From Bacteroidales bacterium (GTDB lineage Bacteria; Bacteroidota; Bacteroidia; Bacteroidales; UBA932), in the NCBI GenBank assembly GCA_016288055.1, contig JAEEXZ010000002.1, positions 20,967 to 84,966 on the forward strand: a DNA stretch of 64,000 nucleotides, written 5' to 3'. The notes beneath the pieces are model-generated. The model made no database searches. It was not told the origin of the DNA and saw only the letters and a list, made by a program, of their open reading frames with translations. Position numbers and translations under genes: made by a program. This document shows positions 9,511 to 19,767 of the stretch, in pieces; positions within the stretch are counted from its first letter, which is position 1; each line of letters starts with the position of its first letter.

Positions 9511-10485
9511 ATGGAAAAGGGACCTATCTCTCAATTCATTACCCACAACTACCGTCACTTCAATTCTGCAGCTCTTGTAGATGCTGCAAAAGCCTATGAA
9601 GACCTTCTGAACAAGGGTGGCAAGATGTTCCTGGCCATGGCCGGTGCCATGAGTACGGCTGAACTCGGCCTCTCCCTGGCCGAAATGATCCGTCAGGACA
9701 AAATTTCCTTCGTCTGCTGCAGCGCCAACAACCTGGAGGAAGACATCATGAACCTGGTGGCTCACAACCACTATTATCGTGTACCCGGCTACCGCGACCT
9801 CACCCCGGAGCAGGAGCAGGAACTCATCAACAACCACTACAATCGTGTAACCGATACCTGCATCCCCGAGGAAGAGGCTTTCCGCCGTCTGGAGAAGCAC
9901 CTCGTGGAGGTATGGGACAAAGCCAAAGCTGAAGGTAAGAGATATCTCCCCTACGAGTTCATCTATCAGATGATCCGCAGCGGTGTTCTGGAGCAGTACT
10001 ACGAAATCGACCCCAAGGACAGCTGGGTGGTCGCCGCCTGCGAAAAGAACATCCCCATCATCTGCCCCGCATGGGAAGACTGCACCACCGGTAACATCTT
10101 CACCGCACACGTCATCCGCGGCGAATACGATCCTCACATGGTCATCCAGGGTGTAGAGGTCATGATGTTCCTCGTGGACTGGTACAAGAAGAACAGCCAG
10201 GGCGCCGGCGTCGGTTTCTTCCAGATCGGCGGCGGTACTGCCGGTGACTTCCCCATCTGCTGCGTTCCCATGATGGAGCAGGATCTGGGCTGGACCGGCA
10301 CTCCCCTCTGGGCCTACTTCTGCCAGATCTCCGATTCCACCACCTCCTACGGTTCCTACTCCGGTGCCGTCCCCAACGAGAAAATCACCTGGGGCAAGCT
10401 GGCTCCCGAAACACCCAAGTTCATCGTAGAGTCCGACGCCACCATCGTGGCACCGCTCATCTTCGCCTACGTGCTGGGCTGGTAA
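9511..10485 (+). CDS. Deoxyhypusine synthase-like protein
   Basis: MFLAMAGAMSTAELGLSLAEMIR and AGVGFFQIGGGTAGDFPICCVPMM resemble the DHS family. Confidence 0.75.
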   Translation: MEKGPISQFITHNYRHFNSAALVDAAKAYEDLLNKGGKMFLAMAGAMSTAELGLSLAEMIRQDKISFVCCSANNLEEDIMNLVAHNHYYRVPGYRDLTPEQEQELINNHYNRVTDTCIPEEEAFRRLEKHLVEVWDKAKAEGKRYLPYEFIYQMIRSGVLEQYYEIDPKDSWVVAACEKNIPIICPAWEDCTTGNIFTAHVIRGEYDPHMVIQGVEVMMFLVDWYKKNSQGAGVGFFQIGGGTAGDFPICCVPMMEQDLGWTGTPLWAYFCQISDSTTSYGSYSGAVPNEKITWGKLAPETPKFIVESDATIVAPLIFAYVLGW

Positions 10486-10509
10486 GTTAGTACCTTATAT
10501 ATTATATCT

Positions 10510-10543
10510 GAGCCTGCTTTTTCCGAGCAGGCTCATTTTTTTT
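10510..10543 (+). terminator. Rho-independent terminator
   Basis: GAGCCTGCTTTTTCCGAGCAGGCTCATTTTTTTT. Confidence 0.85.
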
Positions 10544-10626
10544 GTAAAATTTTCACAAAAAATTTGCAGATTAAATTATTCTTTCTACCTTTGCAGTGTA
10601 CTAATGAACTAATACACTACAAAGAT

Positions 10627-11451
10627 ATGATTAGCGTAAAAGATTTATCGTTCAGCTATGGTTCCAAAGGAGTGCTCAAAAACATCTCCACGGAGCTGCA
10701 AGGAGGCAATATCTATGGCCTTCTCGGAGAAAATGGCGTGGGTAAGACCACCCTTCTTACTCTTCTGTGCGGCTTGAAAAAGCCCCAGGTGGGAACGATT
10801 GACACGGACGGACGCAATCCCTTCGACCGCCAGCCTTCCCTTCTGGCAGAGCAATTCTATCTTCCCGACGAAGTCGCCCCTGTTCACAGCAAGGCCAACG
10901 CCTTCGGTGAAGAAACCGGCGCTCTCTGGCCCAAATACAGCCAGGAGAAATTCCTTCAGATTCTTCGCGAATTCGAGGTTGACGAGTACCAGCGCATGGA
11001 TACCATGAGCGCGGGCCAGCTCAAGAAAACCTGGATTGCCTTTGCCCTCGCCTGCAATGCCCGCCATTATTTCATGGACGAACCCACCAACGGACTGGAC
11101 ATCCCTTCAAAGTCCATGTTCCGCAAAGCCATCATGAAATACACGGACGAAGAATCGGCCGTCATCATTTCCACCCACCAGGTCCGTGACCTGGAAAACA
11201 TCATCGACCCCATCATCATCCTGGACAAGGAAGACGTGCTTGTCAACGCTTCCCTGGCGGAAATCAGCGAGAAACTCTACTTCGACTACGGCAACACCAT
11301 CCATCCCGAAGCACTGTACATGGAAAGCACCCCTACCGGATGCATCCAGGTGTACCCCAATACCACCGGCGAAGAGTCCAAGGTGCATATCGAAGCCCTC
11401 TTCAATGCCGTCCATGCCCATAAAGATGTTGTAAAAGCCTTATTCAAATAG
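10627..11451 (+). CDS. ABC transporter ATP-binding protein
   Basis: Walker A GLLGENGVGKTTLL; signature MSAGQLKKTW; Walker B HYFMDEPTNGLD. Confidence 0.9.
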   Translation: MISVKDLSFSYGSKGVLKNISTELQGGNIYGLLGENGVGKTTLLTLLCGLKKPQVGTIDTDGRNPFDRQPSLLAEQFYLPDEVAPVHSKANAFGEETGALWPKYSQEKFLQILREFEVDEYQRMDTMSAGQLKKTWIAFALACNARHYFMDEPTNGLDIPSKSMFRKAIMKYTDEESAVIISTHQVRDLENIIDPIIILDKEDVLVNASLAEISEKLYFDYGNTIHPEALYMESTPTGCIQVYPNTTGEESKVHIEALFNAVHAHKDVVKALFK

Positions 11452-11455
11452 CCTT

Positions 11456-12268
11456 ATGAAAAGCGAAGTATTCAACGGTTCCCGTTTCTGGAACTATTTC
11501 AAATACGATCTTGTACAGATGTGGCGCAACCACATGAAAGCCGCCATCGGCATCGGCCTTTCCGGTGTCATCGTTTACTTCATAACGGTGATTCTCTCCC
11601 TGACGATCACCGGAGCCTGGAACGGTCCCAACATCATCGTAAGAGCGCTCACCTTCTTCTTCGCCGGCGCAGCCCTTGAACTGTACTACACCCGCATCTA
11701 TGGCTATCTGACGGATCGTCGTAAAGGTAGCGCATGGCTTATGGTTCCGGCCTCCAGCTTTGAAAAGTGGCTTTCCATGATGATCATGTCACTTCTCATC
11801 CTTCCCATCCTGCTGGCCGCCGTATTCCTCGTCCTTGACTGGCTGATGTGCGCCCTCGACCCCACGGTTGGAGATTCCATCCTCCACTACGCCTTTGACG
11901 GTATCAGTTCTCTCCGCACGGCGCTGGACGAGGTCAATGCAGAGTACAATACTTTCTGGACTCCCGGAATGTTCGTGCCTGTCTTCATCGTTTCCTTCTG
12001 CTTCAACTATCTGTTTTTCCTGCTCTGCGGTATTTGCTTCAAGAAAAACAAGATTGTCAATGCCTTCCTGGTAATCATTCTTACCAGCATCGTCTGGACC
12101 ATTTGCATGAGCGTCTTCGGCTTCCCCACTTACTATAATATCGAAGTATTTGCCGACGCAGAGCACGCCCTTGAAAAAATGATGACGATACTCAATATTG
12201 TAACAGGAGCCGCCGCTGTGGGTATCGCCGGAGGCATCTTCTACAGAATCAAAACTTTAAAACATTAG
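11456..12268 (+). CDS. ABC transporter permease-like membrane protein
   Basis: Multi-TM ORF directly after the ATPase. Confidence 0.7.
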   Translation: MKSEVFNGSRFWNYFKYDLVQMWRNHMKAAIGIGLSGVIVYFITVILSLTITGAWNGPNIIVRALTFFFAGAALELYYTRIYGYLTDRRKGSAWLMVPASSFEKWLSMMIMSLLILPILLAAVFLVLDWLMCALDPTVGDSILHYAFDGISSLRTALDEVNAEYNTFWTPGMFVPVFIVSFCFNYLFFLLCGICFKKNKIVNAFLVIILTSIVWTICMSVFGFPTYYNIEVFADAEHALEKMMTILNIVTGAAAVGIAGGIFYRIKTLKH

Positions 12269-12272
12269 AATC

Positions 12273-12611
12273 ATGGACTTTCACGGAGAAAAACCCATCT
12301 ATCTCCAGATTGCCGACGTGTTTTGCGAAAACATCCTGACCGGCACTCTGAAGGCGGACGAGCGCATCCCGTCTGTCCGCGAATACGGCGCCGAGATTGG
12401 CGTGAATCCCAATACTGTCATGAGAGTTTACGAGAAACTGACTGCCGAAGGCATCATCTACAACAAGCGCGGAATCGGTTACTTCGTTTCCGAAGATGCG
12501 CGCGAGAAAATCCTGGACACCCAGCGCAAGGAATTCATTGAGACAGAAGTGCCTGCCATCCGTCGCAAGATGGAACTGCTGGGACTGGATGCAAGTATAT
12601 TCAATAAATAA
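12273..12611 (+). CDS. GntR-family (YtrA-like) regulator
   Basis: KPIYLQIADVFCENILTGTLKADERIPSVREYGAEIGVNPNTVMRVYEKL winged HTH. Confidence 0.88.
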   Translation: MDFHGEKPIYLQIADVFCENILTGTLKADERIPSVREYGAEIGVNPNTVMRVYEKLTAEGIIYNKRGIGYFVSEDAREKILDTQRKEFIETEVPAIRRKMELLGLDASIFNK

Positions 12612-12618
12612 TAAAGCA

Positions 12619-13302
12619 ATGAAAAAACTATTCCTCCTCATCAGTTGCGCAGCTGTCCTGTTTACCGGCTGCATCAGCATTAACTACGGATTCAAGACTG
12701 TCCGCTGCAACGGACCCGTCGAAGAAGTGTACTTTGAAGACTTGAAGGACTTCAGCAAGATCGAAGCATTTGCTTCCGTTGACCTGAACATTGTCCAGGC
12801 CGACACCTTCTCTGTAAAAGTGACCGCCAACAAGGAAGTGTTCGATTACCTGAACTACCAGATAAAAGACGAAACGCTCCTTCTCGTCACCAAAGACAGC
12901 GTAGCCCTCCGTGCAGAGAAATACGTTGTGGACATCACGCTTCCCTACATCGAGAAGATTGAAGTCTTCGGCGCGGGAGACGTAGATTTCAAAGGCAACT
13001 ATGCCTCTGACAAGTCGCTCGCCATTGACGTCAACGGTGCGGCCGATATCAATATCGGAAAGATGCAGGTCCCCTCAGTGAGCATCGATGTGAATGGTGC
13101 CGGAGACATTGCCATCAACGATTTGGATGCAGAGAAGCTTTCCATCGAAGTGAACGGCGCCGGTGATGTGGTCGTCGCCGGAAAATGCGAGAAGTGCAGC
13201 TTCTCCGTGAATGGTGCCGGTGACATCGATGCCAAAAATCTGGAATGCAACGATGTCAAGACGCACAAGTCCGGACTTGCCAGCATCGCGCTCAAAAAGT
13301 AA
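12619..13302 (+). CDS. Head-GIN/DUF2807-type lipoprotein
   Basis: Lipoprotein signal MKKLFLLISCAAVLFTGC; repeated VNGAGD(I/V) beta-repeats. Confidence 0.8.
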   Translation: MKKLFLLISCAAVLFTGCISINYGFKTVRCNGPVEEVYFEDLKDFSKIEAFASVDLNIVQADTFSVKVTANKEVFDYLNYQIKDETLLLVTKDSVALRAEKYVVDITLPYIEKIEVFGAGDVDFKGNYASDKSLAIDVNGAADINIGKMQVPSVSIDVNGAGDIAINDLDAEKLSIEVNGAGDVVVAGKCEKCSFSVNGAGDIDAKNLECNDVKTHKSGLASIALKK

Positions 13303-13334
13303 CTTTTTTCTTCCTTAAATAATCGTTTTGTGCT

Positions 13335-13424
13335 TGGGACGAATGGCCAAAAAAGCGGTCATTCGTCCCAAAATCGTTACTTTCGTCCCTAAATAGCAGT
13401 TTTAACCCCATTCATTCGTCCCAG
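13335..13424. repeat. Intergenic CATTCGTCCC iterons including one 11-bp inverted repeat
   Basis: TGGGACGAATG..CATTCGTCCCA, then TTTCGTCCC and CATTCGTCCC. Confidence 0.75.
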
Positions 13425-13463
13425 ACAACATTTCTTTTTTCAGGTCTTTCGCACGCTGTAATT

Positions 13464-14762
13464 TTGCGCAAAACCTTGAGAGAAATGATTGCAACTATTC
13501 CCGCCCGACTCAGACTGGACAACGCAGCAAACATCTATCCCGCATCCATGTCCAAGCATTACAGCTCGTTGTACAGGATGAAGGTAAGCCTTGTCGATCC
13601 CGTCGATACAGATATATTACAGGCCGCGCTACTGCGCGTATCCGAACGCATTCCCACTTTCCGGTGCACGCTTAGAAACGGCACTTTCTGGTGGTATCTT
13701 GACCGCTGCAAAGCGCTGCCCTGCATAAGACCCGTGAAACCCCTCAAACATTTTTCCTTCAAAGAACAGGAAGGTCTCCTCTATCGTGTGAGCGTAGAAG
13801 GCAAGGAGATCCTGCTTGACGTGTTTCACGCCCTTGCCGACGGAAACGGCGCCATGTGTTTCCTTCTGACGCTTGCAGGAGAGTACATCCGCACCCGTTA
13901 CGGAGTGAGCCTCACTTACAACCAGCTTGTCTGGAACCCTGGCGAACACCCCGTATATGCAGAAGTGGAAGACAGCTTCAAAACCGTCTTCAGCGGCCGC
14001 CACGGCCAGCTGGAGAAGAATGTCGATGCCTACCACATCCGCGGGAACGTACTCCCCTTCTCCGCCGTCAAGGACCTGCGCGCCGTTTTGTCGGCCGATG
14101 CATTCCGCCGCGTATGCCGGCAGTACGGCTGCACCGTGACCGAACTTCTCACGGCCACCATGCTCTGGGCGCTGCAGGAAGAGCACAGGATTGATACATC
14201 GGCCCGCAAGCGCAGCGTCCTGAAGGTCTCGGTGCCCGTGAACCTGAGGCCGATCTACGGCAGCCGCACCGTGCGCAACTTCTCCTCCTACGTAAACCTG
14301 GGCGTTGACGTTAAAGACGGCTATTACTCCTTCCCGGAGCTGGTGGCAGCCGTAAAGGCACAGAAAGAGCACGACTTGCGCAAGGAGAACCTGGAGCCCA
14401 AGATCGCTGCCAACGTAGAGCTGGAGGAAATGCTCCTGGTACGCATGCTTCCCCTCAAGATCAAGCATCCCATCATCGATATCATCAACCTGCTGCATGG
14501 AGACCGCTTCTGCTCCCAGACGCTCTCCAATATGGGAAATCTGGAAGTGCCGGAAGAAATGCGCATTTATATGACAGGAGTGGACTTCATCCTGGGACGC
14601 CAGCGCGGCAACAGCGGCGCATTCTCCTGCGTAAGTTACAACGGGAAGATGTATCTGCACATGACACGGAAAGTGGCGGGAGACCGTTTCGAGATGGCTT
14701 TCCTGCGCCAGCTTTCCGCTCTGGGGCTTTCCGTAAGCACCCAGCTTACAAATCTAGCCTAA
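13464..14762 (+). CDS. Acyltransferase / condensation-domain-like protein
   Basis: DVFHALADGNGAMCFL (HxxxDG-like) and SVPVNLRPIYGSRTVRNFSSYVNLGVD. Confidence 0.6.
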   Translation: MRKTLREMIATIPARLRLDNAANIYPASMSKHYSSLYRMKVSLVDPVDTDILQAALLRVSERIPTFRCTLRNGTFWWYLDRCKALPCIRPVKPLKHFSFKEQEGLLYRVSVEGKEILLDVFHALADGNGAMCFLLTLAGEYIRTRYGVSLTYNQLVWNPGEHPVYAEVEDSFKTVFSGRHGQLEKNVDAYHIRGNVLPFSAVKDLRAVLSADAFRRVCRQYGCTVTELLTATMLWALQEEHRIDTSARKRSVLKVSVPVNLRPIYGSRTVRNFSSYVNLGVDVKDGYYSFPELVAAVKAQKEHDLRKENLEPKIAANVELEEMLLVRMLPLKIKHPIIDIINLLHGDRFCSQTLSNMGNLEVPEEMRIYMTGVDFILGRQRGNSGAFSCVSYNGKMYLHMTRKVAGDRFEMAFLRQLSALGLSVSTQLTNLA

Positions 14763-15359
14763 AGGATAGAAAAGGTTGTTGTAGCGGCTGTGCCAGCTTT
14801 TGTCATACTGCTTACGGATGACGCGGGCGCTGGCAAAGAGGTTGAAATTATCCCACGCCGCCAGAAACAGGGCGGCAAAGTCCTCGCGGCCATGAAGGGC
14901 CAGCGCGAACAGCGTGTACACAGCTACGACATAGACCATGGCGCGCTCGCGGTCGTCGGCCTGGGGATTGTCCGGCGTCACAAGGACGAGGCGTTCGGCC
15001 TGCGCGAAAGAGAGGTCCGCGATGGCATCGGCGAGGAGAGGGTCGGAGGCGGGCCGATAAAGTTGGCGGCAGTAGCGCTCCCCTGCCCGCGTGCGGGTAT
15101 CGGCCTCCTTTTCCAGGATCGCATTAGGGGACGGCAGCGCGCTCTCGAAGTAGCGGGACGGACTGGCCTTCCCTTTCAGGAAATCGAGAGCCAGGATGCA
15201 GTAATCCCGCACGGAGGCTTCCACATCCATTTTCATGGGCGCGTTTTCGTCTATTCTGCGGAGTATGTCATCCAAATTCGCCGGCATATCACTCGTAAAT
15301 ATACGAATTTTACTTAATTTTGCACCCATGAACATTGTATTTCTTGACGCCATCTCCAT
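14754..15359 (-). CDS. Hypothetical protein; true start probably downstream of the listed Met
   Basis: Long ORF between genes; overlaps the start of the divergent dehydrogenase if the full ORF is used. Confidence 0.5.
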   Translation of the reverse strand: MEMASRNTMFMGAKLSKIRIFTSDMPANLDDILRRIDENAPMKMDVEASVRDYCILALDFLKGKASPSRYFESALPSPNAILEKEADTRTRAGERYCRQLYRPASDPLLADAIADLSFAQAERLVLVTPDNPQADDRERAMVYVVAVYTLFALALHGREDFAALFLAAWDNFNLFASARVIRKQYDKSWHSRYNNLFYPLG

Positions 15360-16254
15360 GGGGGATGTCTCCCTGGAGGAAATCGCTTCCCTGGGTCATT
15401 TCACCTCCTATCCCACTTCCACCGCGGAAGAAGCCCGCGAGCGCGTGAAGGACGCAGACGTCGTCCTCCTTAACAAAGTCATTGTGGACCAGGCATTTCT
15501 GGACGCTGCGCCCCGGCTCAAACTCGTCTGCGAGGCGGGTACAGGCATCAACAATATCAACGTTCCCCTGTGCGAAAAGCGGGGCGTGATCGTGCGCAAC
15601 GTAGCGGCCTACTCCACCGACTCCGTGGCGCAGACGGCCTGGATGCACATTCTCAACCTCGCGGGACGCGCGTTCCACTACCAGGAATTCGTCCAGAGCG
15701 GGGACTACAGCCGGAATCCCGTCCACGTGGACTACCGGCACCCCTTCACAGAACTTGCCGGGAAAACGCTCGGCATCGTGGGGATGGGCGCCATCGGCCA
15801 GAAAGTCGCAGCCATCGGCACGGCCTTCGGCATGCGCGTAGTCTATTATTCGACGTCCGGGACCGCGCACTGCAAGGACTACCCCTGCGTGACGCTGGAG
15901 GAACTTCTGAAGCAGGCCGATGTCCTCTCCATCCACGCGCCCTACAACGCGCGCACCGCGGGGCTCATCGGCTATGAGCAGCTTCGACAGATGAAGAAAT
16001 CGGCTTTCCTCGTGAATACGGGACGCGGCGGCATCGCCGTGGAGGAAGACCTGGCCCGGGCGCTGGATGAAGGTCTCATCGCCGGCGCGGCCCTCGATGT
16101 ATATGAAAGGGAGCCGCTCCCGCAGAGCAGCCCCCTTATGAAGATCAAAGACTCCGGGCGGCTTATTTTCTCGCCGCACATTGCCTGGTATTCCCGTGAA
16201 GCCCGTGCAAGACTGGCTCACGAGATGGCGGAGAATATCCGCCGTGGATGGTAA
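15328..16254 (+). CDS. D-isomer-specific 2-hydroxyacid dehydrogenase
   Basis: LGIVGMGAIGQKVAAIG Rossmann motif; NTGRGGIAVEEDLARAL. Confidence 0.88.
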   Translation: MNIVFLDAISMGDVSLEEIASLGHFTSYPTSTAEEARERVKDADVVLLNKVIVDQAFLDAAPRLKLVCEAGTGINNINVPLCEKRGVIVRNVAAYSTDSVAQTAWMHILNLAGRAFHYQEFVQSGDYSRNPVHVDYRHPFTELAGKTLGIVGMGAIGQKVAAIGTAFGMRVVYYSTSGTAHCKDYPCVTLEELLKQADVLSIHAPYNARTAGLIGYEQLRQMKKSAFLVNTGRGGIAVEEDLARALDEGLIAGAALDVYEREPLPQSSPLMKIKDSGRLIFSPHIAWYSREARARLAHEMAENIRRGW

Positions 16255-17469
16255 TTAAGCGCCCAGGCGTACTTCCAGACGCTTTCTGATTTCCTGAAGG
16301 AACTGGAGTGAGGTAAGGCCCTTCGGGGTAATGCCCTCGGAGAGGTTCACCAGGTCCTTGGTCTCCAGACCCTCGTTCAGGGTGTCGAAGCAGGCCTGCT
16401 CCAGCTGGTTGGCGTAGTTCACCAGTTCCGGCAGGTTGTCCATCTCGCCGCGCTTGCGGAAGGCACCGCTCCAGGCGAAGATGGTGGCCATCGGGTTGGT
16501 GGAAGTCTCCTCACCCTTGAGATACTTGTAATAGTGACGGGTCACGGTGCCGTGAGCGGCCTCGTACTCGTACTTGCCGTCGGGGCTCACCAGCACGGAA
16601 GTCATCATGGCCAGGGAACCGAATGCGGTGGACACCATGTCGGACATCACGTCGCCGTCGTAGTTCTTGCAGGCCCAGATGAAACCGCCCTCGGAGCGCA
16701 TCACACGGGCCACTGCGTCGTCGATGAGCGTGTAAAAGTACTCGATGCCGGCGGCCTCGAACTGCTCCTTGTACTCGTTCTCGTAGATTTCCTCGAAGAT
16801 GGCCTTGAAGCGGCCGTCATACTTCTTGGAGATGGTATCCTTGGTGGCGAACCACAGGTTTTGCTTCACATCCAGCGCGTATTTGAAGCAGGCGTGGGCG
16901 AAGCTGCTGATGGACTTGTCGGTGTTATGCATGCCCTCGATCACGCCGGGGCCGGCAAACTCGTGGATCACTTCCTCGATGCGCTCGCCGGAAACGCCTT
17001 CGAACACCAGTTTGGCCACACCGGGCTCGGTGGTCTGGATTTCCACATCACGGTACACGTCGCCGTAAGCGTGACGGGCGATGGTGATGGGCTTCTTCCA
17101 GAACTTCACGGCCGGATGGATGGAAGGGATGGTGATAGGTGTACGGAACACGGTACCGTCCAGCATGGCGCGGATGGTTCCGTTCGGGCTCTTCCACATC
17201 TGGTGCAGATTGTACTCGCTCATGCGCTGCACGTTGGGAGTGATGGTGGCGCACTTGACGGCAACGCCCAGACGCTTGGTGGCGTTGGCCGAGTCGATGG
17301 TCACCTGGTCGGAGGTCTTGTCGCGGTACGGCAGGCCCAGGTCGTAGTACTCGGTCTTAAGGTCCACGAAGGGCAGGATGAGCTCGTCCTTGATCATTTT
17401 CCAGAGGATTCTGGTCATTTCATCGCCGTCCATCTCTACGAGCGGCGTAGTCATTTTGATTTTTTCCAT
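16255..17469 (-). CDS. icd: NADP-dependent isocitrate dehydrogenase
   Basis: [27 protein letters not shown]; eukaryote-like IDH sequence. Confidence 0.92.
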   Translation of the reverse strand: MEKIKMTTPLVEMDGDEMTRILWKMIKDELILPFVDLKTEYYDLGLPYRDKTSDQVTIDSANATKRLGVAVKCATITPNVQRMSEYNLHQMWKSPNGTIRAMLDGTVFRTPITIPSIHPAVKFWKKPITIARHAYGDVYRDVEIQTTEPGVAKLVFEGVSGERIEEVIHEFAGPGVIEGMHNTDKSISSFAHACFKYALDVKQNLWFATKDTISKKYDGRFKAIFEEIYENEYKEQFEAAGIEYFYTLIDDAVARVMRSEGGFIWACKNYDGDVMSDMVSTAFGSLAMMTSVLVSPDGKYEYEAAHGTVTRHYYKYLKGEETSTNPMATIFAWSGAFRKRGEMDNLPELVNYANQLEQACFDTLNEGLETKDLVNLSEGITPKGLTSLQFLQEIRKRLEVRLGA

Positions 17470-17505
17470 AATATTTAATTATTTGTCATTCTGAGCGAAT
17501 TATTT

Positions 17506-17531
17506 GTCATTCTGAGCGAAGCGAAGAATCT
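17506..17531. repeat. Family-A repeat preceded by a partial tandem copy (17485)
   Basis: TTATTTGTCATTCTGAGCGAA duplicated before the full unit. Confidence 0.9.
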
Positions 17532-19767
17532 ACTTCCTATTCTTATAATAATTCATGAGGCAGCCGTCGGCGAGGATCTGGCGTTCATCCTCGGTGAGCG
17601 GCTTGAAGTAAAGGGTAATGGGCGTGGACTTGCCGTCGCGGGTGATGACGCGCGCCTCGATCTGCTCCTCGCCGCCCAGGATGGCCTTGCGGATGCCGGG
17701 CACGAACACATAGTCCCCCACCTCGTACTCGAAAGGAGTATCCGGGCCGATGGTAAACGGAACGATACCCCAGTTGATGCAGTTGGAGCGATAACGCTTG
17801 GTGGCATACTCGTAGCAGATGTTGGCGTCGCCGCCCAGCACCTTCTGGCAGGAAGCGGCCTGCTCACGGGCGCTGCCATCGCCGGGCTTGTTGGCAAACA
17901 CGCAGGAACCGAAGGAAGTGGTCTCGGGAGAGGTTCCGGCAACGGCGAAAGCCTTCTGGAGATCCTCGGAGAGCTGTCCGGCGCGGCGGTTGCGGTCGTC
18001 CTCCTGGATGCGCTTGCTGCGGCCTACATACTCGGGAACGCGGCGGCTCAGGGCGAACTCGGAGAGCTTGAGCGGGTTGGAACGGTAGCTGGACGTTTCA
18101 CCGGAAGGAATGAGTTCGTCGGTGGTGGTCACGGGGTCGTGGATGACGGCGGCCAGTTCCAGCAGCATGTTCTCCTGCATGGCAGGCATCACGGGCCAGT
18201 CCTTGATATTGGGACCATAACGCAGCTCTACGGAAAGGTCTGCCTTGCCGTAACCATTGTAGATACGCTTCTCGTAGATATGGCCGTCGAACTCATAGGG
18301 CTTGTGCTTGTCCTCGTATTCGATATCGGTAGCAGCGGTGATGACGCCGCCGTTTGCAGCCGTAGCGGCAATGGAACGGGCGTCCATCAGGGCCACCATG
18401 GAAATCTGTCCCTGGCCGGGCTTGGAGCCTTCGCGGTTGGGGAAGTTGCGGGTGGTATGGCGGATGGACAGGCCATTGTTGGACGGCACGTCACCGGCGC
18501 CGAAGCAAGGGCCGCAGAAAGCGGGCTTGATGACCACGCCGGCCTCCAGGAGTTCCTCGGCGATATGGTTACGCGTGGTTGCCAGATAAACCGGAGTGCT
18601 CTGCGGATAGGCGCTCATGGTGAAGTAATCGTTGCCGATGGACTTGCCCTTGAGGATAGTAGCGGCCTCGGAGAGGTTGTCGTAGGTGCCGCCGGAGCAG
18701 CCGGCAATGATACCCTGGTCGGCGTACACCTTTCCGTTCTTGATCTTGGACATGAGGTCGGGGTGCACTTTCTCGCCAAAACGCTTGATGGTGTCTTCCT
18801 CGATGGCCTTGAGGACCTTTTCAGGGTTGGCCTGCAGTTCGTGGATGGTCACGGCGTTGGACGGGTGGTAAGGCAGGGCGATCATGCTCTCCTGCTGGGA
18901 GAGGTCGATGGTGATCATGGCGTCGTAGTAGGCGACCTTACCGGGATCCAGCTTCTTGTAGGCGCTGGGACGTCCGTGCATTTCGAAGTAGTTCTTCACC
19001 TCCTCGTCGGTGATCCAGATGGAGGACAGGCAGGTGGTCTCGGTGGTCATTACGTCGATGCCGTTACGGAAGTCGATGGGGAGTTCCTTGACGCCGGGGC
19101 CGGCGAATTCCAGGACTTTGTTCTTGACGAAACCGCTTTCGAACACAGCCTTAACCAGGGAGATGGCCACGTCGTGCGGGCCGATACCGTGCTTGGGCTT
19201 GCCTTCCAGCCACACCAGCACCACCTCGGGGGCATTGATGTCCCAGGTGTTCTGCAGGAGCTGCTTCACGAGCTCGCCGCCACCTTCACCCACGCCCATG
19301 TTGCCCAGGGAACCGTAACGAGTATGGGAGTCGGAACCCAGAATCATGTTACCGCAGGCGGTAAGGGCCTCGCGGGCATACTGGTGAATCACCGCCTGGT
19401 TGGCAGGTACGTAGATACCGCCGTACTTCTTGGCCGCGGAAAGGCCGAACACATGGTCGTCCTCATTGATGGTACCGCCCACTGCACACAGGGAATTGTG
19501 GCAGTTGGTCATGGCGTACGGCAGCGGGAACTTCTCCAGTCCGCTGGCGCGAGCCGTCTGGATAATACCTACGTAAGTGATGTCATGGCTCACCATGGCG
19601 TCGAAGCGGATATTGAGGGCCTTGCCCTTGGAACCGTTCACGTCATGAGCGCGCAGAATCTGGTAGGTAATGGTGTTTTCACGGGCCTCGTCTTTACCGA
19701 GGGCCGCTTCCTGGGCGATGGTTTTCCCATCAAGGAGATAAACTCCATTGGCGTTCAGTGTAATCAT
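17530..19767 (-). CDS. Aconitate hydratase
   Basis: SDSHTRYGSLGNMGVGEGGGE, AFCGPCFGAGDVPSNNGLSIRHTTRNFPNREG. Confidence 0.9.
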   Translation of the reverse strand: MITLNANGVYLLDGKTIAQEAALGKDEARENTITYQILRAHDVNGSKGKALNIRFDAMVSHDITYVGIIQTARASGLEKFPLPYAMTNCHNSLCAVGGTINEDDHVFGLSAAKKYGGIYVPANQAVIHQYAREALTACGNMILGSDSHTRYGSLGNMGVGEGGGELVKQLLQNTWDINAPEVVLVWLEGKPKHGIGPHDVAISLVKAVFESGFVKNKVLEFAGPGVKELPIDFRNGIDVMTTETTCLSSIWITDEEVKNYFEMHGRPSAYKKLDPGKVAYYDAMITIDLSQQESMIALPYHPSNAVTIHELQANPEKVLKAIEEDTIKRFGEKVHPDLMSKIKNGKVYADQGIIAGCSGGTYDNLSEAATILKGKSIGNDYFTMSAYPQSTPVYLATTRNHIAEELLEAGVVIKPAFCGPCFGAGDVPSNNGLSIRHTTRNFPNREGSKPGQGQISMVALMDARSIAATAANGGVITAATDIEYEDKHKPYEFDGHIYEKRIYNGYGKADLSVELRYGPNIKDWPVMPAMQENMLLELAAVIHDPVTTTDELIPSGETSSYRSNPLKLSEFALSRRVPEYVGRSKRIQEDDRNRRAGQLSEDLQKAFAVAGTSPETTSFGSCVFANKPGDGSAREQAASCQKVLGGDANICYEYATKRYRSNCINWGIVPFTIGPDTPFEYEVGDYVFVPGIRKAILGGEEQIEARVITRDGKSTPITLYFKPLTEDERQILADGCLMNYYKNRK

